DNA from: JBQTIM01 sp052388135
GTDB taxonomy: Bacteria > Elusimicrobiota > Elusimicrobia > FEN-1173
Assembly: GCA_052388135.1 (NCBI GenBank)
Contig: JBQTIM010000210.1
Span: 1 to 5,819, forward strand
Length of the DNA stretch: 5,819 bases
Direction of reading: 5' to 3'
Part shown: piece after piece, positions 1 through 5,819 of the stretch
Layout of the letters: each line of letters begins with the position of its first letter
Position numbering within the stretch: position 1 is the first letter of the stretch
Position numbers and translations under genes: made by a program
Notes under the pieces: model-generated
What the model saw: the letters and a program-made list of their open reading frames with translations, nothing else
Databases searched by the model: none
What the model was told of the DNA's origin: nothing

Positions 1-129
1 CCGCAGCACGGGAAGCTCGAAAGACAGGCGCTCGCGGGACGACCACAGCCACGCCCCGGCAGCCGCCAGGACGAGCAGAAAAAGAGCGGAGAAAATGATC
101 CCGCCGCGGCGGTCCCCGGCGTCAAACAA
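1..129 (-). CDS. N-terminus of a membrane-anchored or exported protein (partial; possible YibQ-type polysaccharide deacetylase)
   Basis: This frame is open from 129 to the left edge (43 codons). It reads as a basic/charged start (FDAGDRRGG), a strong hydrophobic segment (IIFSALFLLVLAAAGAWLW, residues 11-29), then SSRERLSFELPVLR, the pattern of a signal anchor with an extracytoplasmic C-terminus. The start is uncertain. TTG at 129 is the only standard start codon in the frame before the anchor and has only a distant GGAG. The frame is open further upstream, to a stop within the ctpA 3' end, through a Pro/Arg/Gly-rich stretch, so a longer N-terminus is possible. No diagnostic domain is visible. 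Divergent polysaccharide deacetylases (COG2861, YibQ) often follow ctpA in envC-ctpA clusters and begin with such an anchor, so that is the leading guess from context only. The 106-bp gap to ctpA holds no clear terminator. Confidence 0.55.
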   Translation of the reverse strand, partial: MFDAGDRRGGIIFSALFLLVLAAAGAWLWSSRERLSFELPVLR

Positions 130-235
130 ATTCGGTGATTCCGCTCCGGCGCCCGACGGGCGGCCGGCCCGGAAAAATTTTATCCGCGCCGTCGGCCGCC
201 CCGCGCGCGGCGAAATCCCGCCGGCCCCGCCGCCA

Positions 236-1495
236 TCAGCCCTTCTTCACTTTCTCGAAAATGGCCTGGGCTTTGAGCATCTCCACGGCGCGCTCCATCG
301 CCTCGTCCCGCACGTGCTCCTCTTCCTTGACGATGGAGCGGGGTTTTTTGTCCTTGGAGTAAAGCTCCTCGGACTGGGCCTGGAGCTTGGCCTCCGTCTC
401 CTTGGGGATGTTGATGACGATGTCGGGCGTGATGCCGCCCTTTTTGGATTTCTCATCGCGATGGATGAGGCGGCCGTTGGGCGTGTAATATTTCGCGGTG
501 GTGAGCCGCAGGGCCGAGCCGTCGTCCAATCCGATGATGGACTGCACGCTGGCCTTGCCGAAGGTCTCGCTTCCCAAAATGAGGGCGCGGCGATGGTCCT
601 GGAGGGCGCCGGCCACGATCTCCGAGCCGGAGGCGGACCCGTGGTTCACCAAAACCACCACGGGAATGTCCGGATAGAGAGCCTTGCCGTCGGCCTTGAA
701 GTCCTGGCGGGGCTGGGTGCGGCCTTGCGTATACACCAGGAGCTTGTTCTCGCCCAGGAACACTTTGCACACGTCCACCGCCGAGCTGAGGAGCCCGCCC
801 GGATTGTTCCGCAGGTCCAGAACGAGGGACTTCATGCCCTCTTTTTCCAGCGCCTTCATGGCCTTCACCAGGTCGGGCAGGCTGGGCTCGATAAACTCGG
901 CCAAACGGATGTAGCCCACGCCGCCGTCCTTCATGAGGCTCCGCACGCTTTGAATGCGGATGATCTCGCGGGTGATGGTGTAGTCCCGCGGCTCCTCGGT
1001 CCCTTCCCGGAAGACGGTGATGGTGACTTTGGTCTTGGGCTTGCCGCGAAGCTTCTGCACGGCCTCGACGACGGTGATGCCCTGGGTGCTTTCGCCCTCG
1101 ATCTTGACGATCTTGTCGCCCGGCAGGATGCCCAGGCGGTAGGCCGGCGTTTCCGGAAGAGGCGTGACCACCACGAGCCAGCCCTCCCGCACGGCGATGC
1201 GGATGCCCAGGCCGCCGAACTCGCCTTCGGTTTCGGTCCGCATCTCGCGGTGGGCTTCGGGCTCCATGAATTGGCTGAAAGGGTCCAGCGTCCGCACCAT
1301 GCCGGCGGCGGCGCCGTAAATGAGGTCCTTACGCTCCACCTCTTCCACGTATTGCTCCCGGATGTGCTGGAGCACGTCCACCAAAAGCTTGATCTGGCCG
1401 TAGGCGGCGTCGGCGCCGGAGCGCACGGGCGGCATCTGCGTCAGGACCACCAGGGCCGCGCCGAACGCGAGGCCCGAGAGTTTACGTTTCGTCAT
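236..1495 (-). CDS. ctpA: S41 carboxy-terminal processing peptidase (CtpA family) with PDZ domain
   Basis: Ctp proteases cut envelope proteins near their C-termini; in several bacteria they degrade peptidoglycan hydrolases or their regulators. The 419-residue protein is normal in length. It has an N-terminal signal sequence or anchor (K3-R4-K5, then hydrophobic 8-19); a cap region with LDPFSQFM (70-77); a PDZ domain (about 94-165) with GGLGIRI (94-100) and ILPGDKIVKIEG (123-134); and a protease core (about 190-365) with GYIRL (194-198), LVLDLRNNPGG (224-234) and GSASGSEIVAGALQD (286-300). The catalytic Ser-Lys pair is S289 and K314, at the family's standard spacing of 25, with Q318 completing the triad, so it should be active. 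TPNGRLIHR and GITPDIVI follow, then a charged tail (about 366-419). It is the gene after envC, as in other ftsX-envC/pcsB-ctp clusters, so the EnvC-like protein or its amidase is a plausible substrate (inference). The start is supported by AAGGAG. Confidence 0.96.
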   Translation of the reverse strand: MTKRKLSGLAFGAALVVLTQMPPVRSGADAAYGQIKLLVDVLQHIREQYVEEVERKDLIYGAAAGMVRTLDPFSQFMEPEAHREMRTETEGEFGGLGIRIAVREGWLVVVTPLPETPAYRLGILPGDKIVKIEGESTQGITVVEAVQKLRGKPKTKVTITVFREGTEEPRDYTITREIIRIQSVRSLMKDGGVGYIRLAEFIEPSLPDLVKAMKALEKEGMKSLVLDLRNNPGGLLSSAVDVCKVFLGENKLLVYTQGRTQPRQDFKADGKALYPDIPVVVLVNHGSASGSEIVAGALQDHRRALILGSETFGKASVQSIIGLDDGSALRLTTAKYYTPNGRLIHRDEKSKKGGITPDIVINIPKETEAKLQAQSEELYSKDKKPRSIVKEEEHVRDEAMERAVEMLKAQAIFEKVKKG

Positions 1496-1501
1496 GGGAG
1501 G

Positions 1502-1507
1502 CTCCTT
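1502..1507 (-). promoter_or_regulatory. Shine-Dalgarno site of ctpA
   Basis: The minus strand reads AAGGAG, then six bases, then the ATG at 1495. It is the only strong, well-spaced ribosome binding site before any complete gene here, and it fixes the ctpA start. It lies in the 59-bp envC-ctpA gap, in which I see no convincing promoter or terminator. Confidence 0.85.
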
Positions 1508-1554
1508 CGAGAGAGACCGATTTGCGGCCTTTCAAATTTCCGTTTCGCGCCGGG

Positions 1555-2703
1555 TCACTTCAGCCACGCCAGCGGGTCCACGTGGGACCCGTCCACCCGC
1601 AGCTCGAAATAGATCACGGGGCGGCCGGCGTCGTCCTGGCCGGCGGCGCCCAGCGCCTGTCCGACGGACACCTTCTGCCCGCGCTTGACGTCCAGCCGGC
1701 CCAAGTGGGCGTAAATCGTGTGCATGTCGTCGCGGTGCTGGACGATGGCCGTGAGGCCGTAGCTCATGAACGTCTCGGCGTAAACGACCTCGCCCGCCTC
1801 CACGGCGCGGACCGCGGCGCCGGCCGCGGGCTTCAGCTTGACGCCGTTGGAGAAAACGTAAGTGTCCAGGGCCGGGTGCTTGGAGCGGCCGTAGCGTTCC
1901 ACCACCTGGCCTTCCGCCGGCCAGGGCAGGCGCCCCCGCCACTTGCCGGCGGCGGAAGGCGCGCGCAAAACGGTTTCGGCCTTGGCCCGCTCGGCCTCCC
2001 GCTTGCGGATGAGGCTCTGCACCAGCTCCTCCATGCGGCGGGCCGAGGCGCGCAGGTCCTGGAGCTCCCGCTCCAGGACGGCCTGGCGCCCCTGGGCCGT
2101 CTTGTGAAGGGAGCGCATGTCCGTCTGGGCGGCGGCCACGCGGGATTGCTCGCGCTTGCGCTCGAACCTCAAATCCTCCAGCTCGGCTTCGGCCGCCGCC
2201 AGCTCGCCGTGGACCTCTTCCACGGAGGCGTGGTGCCTGCGGGCGAAATCCAGCCGATGCGCCTGATCCTGCAGGAGCGCCCGGCGCCGCGCCAGTTCCG
2301 TGAAGGCGGACGCGCCGGCCGCCATCCGCCTTTGATAAAAAATCCTCAGTTCCCGCGCCAGCCCGTCTTCCCAGCGGCCCAGGCCGGCGCGCGAAGCCCA
2401 CAAACGGTCCTCCATGGACTTGCGCCGGCTTTCCACGTCGTTCAGCTCCGCTTCCACTCGCTTCAGGGAGCGGCGCGAGGACTCCAGCTCCCGGGAAATG
2501 CGCTCCACCTCGCGGGCCAGCTCGCGGGCGGCCTTGGCGGCGCGCTCCTTCTCGGACTCTTTCCGGGAAAGCTCCCGGCGCAGCTTCTCCAAATCTTGCT
2601 TCTGGGAGCGGATTTTTCCGTCCAGCTCGGGCCGCAGCGGCGCCGGCCCCAGCAAAAAGGCCGCGCAGAGGGTCAGGCGAAGAGGCTTAAGTAAAGAGCG
2701 CAC
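1555..2703 (-). CDS. envC: EnvC-like murein hydrolase activator with degenerate M23/LytM domain
   Basis: EnvC-type proteins sit outside the cytoplasmic membrane, bind the FtsX extracellular domain and activate septal N-acetylmuramoyl-L-alanine amidases. The 382-residue product has a basic start and hydrophobic signal peptide (1-20), a long Arg/Glu-rich coiled coil (about 27-125 and 165-245) with a central break, and a C-terminal LytM domain (about 260-382). The domain has PAEGQVVERYG (262-272), AVEAGEVVYAE (300-310), YGLTAIVQH (315-323), YAHL (331-334) and a closing VDPLAWL (375-381). Zinc ligands are missing: the usual HxGxD is replaced by a YVFSNG region (282-287) and the usual HLHFE by IYFEL (364-368), as in E. 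coli EnvC, which has LYFEI. It should therefore be a non-enzymatic activator. GTG 2703 is chosen because it preserves the signal peptide; it lies inside ftsX, behind a weak GGGG. The target amidase is not in the window. Confidence 0.9.
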   Translation of the reverse strand: MRSLLKPLRLTLCAAFLLGPAPLRPELDGKIRSQKQDLEKLRRELSRKESEKERAAKAARELAREVERISRELESSRRSLKRVEAELNDVESRRKSMEDRLWASRAGLGRWEDGLARELRIFYQRRMAAGASAFTELARRRALLQDQAHRLDFARRHHASVEEVHGELAAAEAELEDLRFERKREQSRVAAAQTDMRSLHKTAQGRQAVLERELQDLRASARRMEELVQSLIRKREAERAKAETVLRAPSAAGKWRGRLPWPAEGQVVERYGRSKHPALDTYVFSNGVKLKPAAGAAVRAVEAGEVVYAETFMSYGLTAIVQHRDDMHTIYAHLGRLDVKRGQKVSVGQALGAAGQDDAGRPVIYFELRVDGSHVDPLAWLK

Positions 2704-3509
2704 AGAAACCCCGCCGCGGGGCCCACCCAGAGCACGTGCCAGGAAAAAATCGAAGCGGCGTTTTCCGCCAGGCCCGCGCCCAGGACTCCCCCCGCCAAGC
2801 CCGCCGCCAGGCAAACCGCGAAGCGCCGGGCCGAATATCCCCGGCCTGAAAAAAAGAGAAGCCGGGCCGAAAGCGCGGCCGCGAGGACGGCCGCCGCCAG
2901 GACGAGGCCCAGCAGGACGAAATCCGCCTCGTGGAAGAGCCTCTGCAAAACGTCCAGCCTCGCCACCCGCGCCGCGTCGTAGTCCACGCGCTCCACGCCG
3001 TCGTGGGCCCGCACGAGGGCCGTGGCCTCCTTCAAGTCCCGCGAATGGAGGGCCGACGGCTCCCACCGCACCTCGAAGGTCTCGGGGAAGGGGTTGCGGC
3101 CCGCCAGGGCCAGGCTCGGCGCCAGCTCCGGATCGGCCAGCACCGCGCCGTAGGCCTCCTCCTTGGAGATAAATCGGATGGACCGGATGCCCGGCAGAGA
3201 ACGAAGGAAACGCTCGAGGCGGTCCTTCTCCGCCTTGTCGTCCAAAAAGACGGCCCAGACGATCTCGGAGGCCTCCTGATCCACGACGCGGTGGAGGAGG
3301 CTGCGCTGATCGAGGAGCAGGGCCGCGGCGAAGGTCGCGGCCAGGGCCCAAAGGCCAGCCGCGGCGTAGGCGCCCGGCCGCGTCCGCCATTCGGTCAGGA
3401 GGGGGCCGGGGCCGGATTTTTTGCCGGCTTGCCGGCGCGCCGGCAGGCCCGGCTTCCACTCCAAAATAGGAGGCCCGGCGGAAAAAGGAGAAGTTGGGTT
3501 CACGCGCAT
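2673..3509 (-). CDS. ftsX: Cell-division permease-like protein FtsX (atypical)
   Basis: FtsX is the membrane subunit of FtsEX, which passes conformational change from the cytoplasm to periplasmic EnvC/PcsB-type activators of peptidoglycan hydrolases. The 278 residues show the FtsX layout: a cytoplasmic N-terminus (1-45); TM1 (about 46-65); an extracytoplasmic domain (about 68-190) with VFLDDKAEKDRLERFL (87-102), FISKEEAYGAVL (113-124) and the typical NPFPETFEV (139-147); then three helices near 197-219, 228-248 and 256-276. Two features are odd. The loop between TM2 and TM3, which normally carries an EIMKLVGA-like motif contacting FtsE, is short (about 220-228) and lacks it. The upstream gene is csaB rather than ftsE. 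Residues 19-30 are encoded over a palindrome. The ATG at 3509 has no Shine-Dalgarno; GTG at 3503 is an alternative giving 276 residues. The 3' end overlaps the EnvC-like gene by 31 bp, indicating coupling. Confidence 0.88.
   Translation of the reverse strand: MRVNPTSPFSAGPPILEWKPGLPARRQAGKKSGPGPLLTEWRTRPGAYAAAGLWALAATFAAALLLDQRSLLHRVVDQEASEIVWAVFLDDKAEKDRLERFLRSLPGIRSIRFISKEEAYGAVLADPELAPSLALAGRNPFPETFEVRWEPSALHSRDLKEATALVRAHDGVERVDYDAARVARLDVLQRLFHEADFVLLGLVLAAAVLAAALSARLLFFSGRGYSARRFAVCLAAGLAGGVLGAGLAENAASIFSWHVLWVGPAAGFLCALYLSLFA
3423..3453. repeat. Palindromic element inside the 5' part of ftsX
   Basis: Bases 3430-3445 (TGCCGGCGCGCCGGCA) are a perfect 16-bp palindrome. Five-base outer arms, GCCGG at 3423-3427 and CCGGC at 3449-3453, extend the inverted repeat after a small asymmetric internal loop. 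It encodes part of the FtsX stretch GLPARRQAG, a translation I associate with dispersed palindromic repeats that insert into non-critical parts of genes in some GC-rich genomes. It lies in the cytoplasmic tail before TM1, where an insertion would be tolerated. Only one copy is in the window, so a dispersed family is not shown here. Confidence 0.45.
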
Positions 3510-3511
3510 TT

Positions 3512-3520
3512 ATTCTATCA
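3512..3520 (-). promoter_or_regulatory. Possible extended -10 promoter before ftsX
   Basis: On the minus strand the csaB-ftsX gap is strikingly AT-rich for this genome and reads TGATAGAAT, an extended -10 (TGn followed by TAGAAT, 5 of 6 matches to TATAAT). I see no convincing -35 about 17 bases upstream, which extended -10 promoters can lack. Transcription would be expected to begin near 3505, downstream of the ATG at 3509 and just before an in-frame GTG at 3503. If the promoter is real, this transcript would be leaderless or nearly so and would start translation at that GTG. This is inference from a short motif. Confidence 0.3.
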
Positions 3521-3524
3521 AAAA

Positions 3525-4595
3525 TTATGCGCCATCTCCGGACGATGCCAGGCCGCGATCCAGGGCCGCCAAGGCTGCCTCCGCCTCCTCCCTCAGGCGG
3601 CGGATTTGCTCCGCCGGCGCTTCCGTCTCCCAGGCTTTAAGGATAACCCCTTCCAGCGGGTTTCCGCCAGGGGTCCGCGCATCCCAGTCATCGGGGGAGA
3701 GGACCGGCAAACCCAGCGAGCGGGCCAGGCTTTCGACTTTGCCGTGGGCCGCCAAGGCGGCGCAGGGACGGCCTTTCAGGACGGCCGCCGCCGCGCCGTG
3801 GAAGCGCATGGAGGCCGCCGCGTCCCATCTTTCAAGGATGGAAAAAATTTCGGCGGGATCGTCCCACAGCTCGAGAGAATGGAAGAAGTTCAAACCGGCC
3901 CTCAACCGTCCCAGGAAGGGCAGGTCCTCCGACGGATGCATGGGAAGGAAGCCGTGCTCCCAGGCCCTCCGCGCCGCCAGGTCGTTCAATCGGGCCGCCC
4001 AGCGGTCGGCCTCCGACGCTCCGCCCGACGGGCGCAGGATCCACAGCACGCGGCGCAATGCCGCCGGCCGGCGCGCTTCCCCCGCCGGCCATCGCCAAAC
4101 CGGGTCGGGGACCACGGCGGCGCCGACGACGCCCAGCAGGCGCGGGCCGTCTTCCTCCCGGAACCAGACGCCGCCGGCGCCCCTCAAGGCGAAGGCGGCC
4201 AGGCGGCGCGCCCAACCCGGCAGGGCCGGGTCCACTCCCATGCCGAAGGCCCACACCCGGCAGCCCCAAAGCCGCGCCCAAAGGATCAGTCCTATATAGT
4301 AGAAAAGGCTGTAAACGCTGGTGCGGGTTTGAAACAGCTCTCCCCCGCCCAAGACCAGCGCTTTGGAGCGGAGGAACAGGCGGGCCAAGGTCCAGGGGTT
4401 CCAACGGCCGTCGGCGGAAGCGCCGCCGGGAGCCGGCTTTGCCGGATCGGCCGCCAGCACGGTCCAGGAAACGGACCGCACGCGGTCGAGGACGGAGCGA
4501 AGGATGAGTTCGTCCCCCGCGTTCCCGAAGCCGAAATATCCGGCCAGAACGGCGGGAACGCGGCGGCGAGGAGGCGATGCCGGAGCCGGTTTCAA
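3525..4595 (-). CDS. csaB: Polysaccharide pyruvyl transferase CsaB
   Basis: CsaB-type enzymes transfer pyruvate from phosphoenolpyruvate to a sugar of cell-wall polysaccharide in the cytoplasm; the ketal-pyruvate is the ligand for SLH domains. The 356-residue protein is of normal family length. Visible motifs are the N-terminal GYFGFGNAGDELIL (19-32), matching the family's GYYGxxNxGDE signature; GGGELFQ (83-89) followed by a Tyr/Phe-rich helix; FGMGVDP (117-123); VPDPVW (162-167), equivalent to the DPV motif; and MRFHGAAAAV (263-272), equivalent to the MRLH motif. There is no signal peptide, as expected for a cytosolic enzyme. The start is TTG: an in-frame stop lies 24 bases upstream and there is no ATG or GTG between, nor before the first motif. 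No Shine-Dalgarno is visible, so translation may be coupled to the DUF5693 gene ending 13 bp upstream. SLH proteins are not in this window. The family is secure; the exact sugar acceptor is unknown. Confidence 0.93.
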   Translation of the reverse strand: MKPAPASPPRRRVPAVLAGYFGFGNAGDELILRSVLDRVRSVSWTVLAADPAKPAPGGASADGRWNPWTLARLFLRSKALVLGGGELFQTRTSVYSLFYYIGLILWARLWGCRVWAFGMGVDPALPGWARRLAAFALRGAGGVWFREEDGPRLLGVVGAAVVPDPVWRWPAGEARRPAALRRVLWILRPSGGASEADRWAARLNDLAARRAWEHGFLPMHPSEDLPFLGRLRAGLNFFHSLELWDDPAEIFSILERWDAAASMRFHGAAAAVLKGRPCAALAAHGKVESLARSLGLPVLSPDDWDARTPGGNPLEGVILKAWETEAPAEQIRRLREEAEAALAALDRGLASSGDGA

Positions 4596-4608
4596 AAGGC
4601 GCGGCGTT

Positions 4609-5819
4609 TCAACGGCGCATCAGGAACCGCGCGGCGGCCGCCAGCGCGGCGCCCCCCAAGGCTCCGAGCCAGACGCCGTGAAAAGTTCTCAGCAGGGAAA
4701 CCGACAGCGGCGCGTGGGCGTGGCAGAACGTGTTGACCATGGACAGCGGGCCGACGAACCCCATCAAAATGAAGGCGCGCCCGTCGGCCAGGGCCGGCCG
4801 CCCCTTCGCGGCCGCGCCCGCGCGCCAGCGGAGATAAAACCCCAGCCACAACAGGGGGTATCCGAAGGCGAACTCCTTGAAACGGGGACGGACGCTCAGC
4901 AAAGATTCCAGGTTCGCGCGCAAAGTTCTCTCCAAACCGCCGGCGTCCAAGGCCGTGCCGTGGCCGCTGCGCAGCACGTAAACGGCCGCCGCGCCGGCCG
5001 CCGCCAGGGCGAACACGGCCGCTCCCATCGTCAAAGGCTTCGACAGGAAACGCCGGATCTCCGCCGCTGAATAAAGGTGGAAGAACGCCAGGACCAAGGG
5101 AATCACGAGCGCGGCTTTCACGCCGCGGAAACGGGCGAGGCCCAAAGCGAAGGCAGGCTCCGACAACAGCGCGGCCGCGGCCAGGGCCGACGCCAGCGCA
5201 AGGACGGTCAACGCCGCCACCGAAGCGGCCGCGCCCCCGAAGGCGCCCGCCCCGGCCGGGGGGCGCCGGGAAAGGACCCATTTCAACGCCAGCACGGGAA
5301 GGAAACAGGCGGCCAGCCACGCGCCCGCCTGGCGAAGGCCCATGAAACGTCCGGGCGCGTAGCGGGCCCGCGCCGGGGCCGGGGAGAACCCGTCGTCCCG
5401 CAGGATCCAGGCCAGCCGCCGGATGTAGGCCGTGTTTTCCTCGGGACCCAACCCGGGAAACAGGCGGAGGTAAAGAAAGCGGGCGCCGCGGTCCCGAACC
5501 GCCCGGCGGAAGCGGGCCGTGACCGCGTCCGGCGTCAGGCGGGCGATTTCGTCCTCGTCCAGAGAATGGGCGCGGACGACGCGGTCGGGGAACCGCCGCG
5601 CCAGCGTTTCCAGGCCCGATTGGCGGCTGAACTCCGGCACGGGCAGCTTCCAGGGAACCGAAGCGATCCAGTCGGCGGCCCGCGTCAAATCGGGCCAGCC
5701 CATGACCCAGGGCCCGGCGAACAGCAAATGGCGGACGCGGAGCCGCAGGTCCGGCGGCAGGGACGAAAGGCGCCGCACCGAGGCGGAAAACAGCTCGGGC
5801 CGCGGCCGCAAGGCGACGC
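4609..5819 (-). CDS. DUF5693 family polytopic membrane protein, C-terminal part (5' end outside window)
   Basis: The frame is open to the right edge, so this is a 3' fragment; the first TTG in view (5811) gives 400 residues but is probably not the true start, since family members are usually over 600 residues. Numbered from that TTG, residues 1-155 form a soluble domain with the segments PEFSRQSGLETLA (59-71) and FLYLRLFP (112-119). A membrane region follows, with likely helices near 162-180, 191-216, 230-248, 260-280, 345-365 and 378-397. The C-terminal block has the hallmarks I associate with DUF5693: SVRPRFKEFAFGYP (306-319), then MVNTFCHAHAPLSVSLLRT (358-376). It ends 13 bp before csaB, and this pairing with csaB is common in Bacillota. 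Known: the family has no established function. Inferred: it helps make, export or modify the polysaccharide that CsaB pyruvylates, at the cytoplasmic membrane. The family call rests on remembered motifs. Confidence 0.85.
   Translation of the reverse strand, partial: VALRPRPELFSASVRRLSSLPPDLRLRVRHLLFAGPWVMGWPDLTRAADWIASVPWKLPVPEFSRQSGLETLARRFPDRVVRAHSLDEDEIARLTPDAVTARFRRAVRDRGARFLYLRLFPGLGPEENTAYIRRLAWILRDDGFSPAPARARYAPGRFMGLRQAGAWLAACFLPVLALKWVLSRRPPAGAGAFGGAAASVAALTVLALASALAAAALLSEPAFALGLARFRGVKAALVIPLVLAFFHLYSAAEIRRFLSKPLTMGAAVFALAAAGAAAVYVLRSGHGTALDAGGLERTLRANLESLLSVRPRFKEFAFGYPLLWLGFYLRWRAGAAAKGRPALADGRAFILMGFVGPLSMVNTFCHAHAPLSVSLLRTFHGVWLGALGGAALAAAARFLMRR

Noticed and set aside
177..182. 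TAAAAT as a -10 promoter element for the leftmost gene.
   Set aside because: It matches TATAAT at 5 of 6 positions, but no -35 or extended -10 was seen and it lies about 50 bases from the proposed TTG start.
172..210. Possible Rho-independent terminator after ctpA on the minus strand (CCGCGC/GCGCGG arms before ATAAAATTTTT).
   Set aside because: The stem is only 6 bp with a 15-base loop and the T-run is short and displaced; such pairings arise by chance in GC-rich DNA.
95..1612. A 505-codon plus-strand open frame antisense to ctpA.
   Set aside because: It mirrors ctpA in complementary codons, has low-complexity Leu/Gly/His/Asp-rich translation without domain motifs, and ctpA has complete catalytic motifs and a ribosome binding site. 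High GC content makes long shadow frames common.
2704..3459. N-terminal extension of the EnvC-like frame to 634 residues.
   Set aside because: The extra 252 residues are a Gly/Arg/Pro-rich shadow of ftsX, and the GTG at 2703 gives a proper signal peptide and the expected family length.
4060..4100. Repeated GCCGGC palindromic units inside csaB.
   Set aside because: Short GC palindromes in an Ala/Arg/Pro-rich coding stretch fit codon usage; no extended arms like those at 3423-3453 were found.
2931..4736. A 601-codon plus-strand open frame across ftsX and csaB.
   Set aside because: It spans two well-supported minus-strand genes and the gap between them, is Arg/Pro/Gly-rich, and shows no recognisable family motif.

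Overview
This is a GC-rich window with every credible gene on the minus strand, so transcription runs from high to low coordinates. It carries a compact cell-envelope cluster. In transcription order it holds: the 3' part of a DUF5693-type polytopic membrane protein (4609-5819, cut by the window edge); csaB, a polysaccharide pyruvyl transferase (3525-4595); ftsX, the permease subunit of the cell-division ABC-like complex (2673-3509); an EnvC-like murein hydrolase activator with a degenerate LytM/M23 domain (1555-2703); ctpA, a PDZ-containing S41 carboxy-terminal processing protease (236-1495); and the first codons of a membrane-anchored protein running off the left edge (1-129). I see no RNA genes, CRISPR arrays, insertion sequences or phage genes.

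The cluster has two modules. In DUF5693-csaB, CsaB-type enzymes add ketal-linked pyruvate to cell-wall polysaccharide, which SLH-domain proteins then bind; DUF5693 proteins commonly sit next to csaB but have no established function that I know of. In ftsX-envC-ctpA, FtsX normally works with the ATPase FtsE to gate an EnvC/PcsB-type coiled-coil activator, which switches on peptidoglycan amidases at division, while Ctp proteases often trim envelope proteins including peptidoglycan hydrolases. Spacing is tight: 13 bp DUF5693-csaB, 15 bp csaB-ftsX, a 31-bp overlap ftsX-envC, and 59 bp envC-ctpA. The set is probably largely co-transcribed, with a possible extra promoter just before ftsX.

The most unusual points concern ftsX. 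No ftsE precedes it; csaB sits where ftsE usually lies. The cytoplasmic loop that normally couples FtsX to FtsE looks shortened and lacks the usual conserved motif. Its N-terminus also contains a 16-bp perfect palindrome that may be an inserted dispersed repeat.

The organism is probably an uncultured, high-GC bacterium. The CtpA and general gene style remind me of high-GC Elusimicrobiota genomes, but this is an impression, not a demonstration. Three genes seem to use TTG or GTG starts, and only ctpA has a strong Shine-Dalgarno sequence. Long open frames on the plus strand (for example 95-1612 and 2931-4736) are judged to be shadows of the real minus-strand genes.
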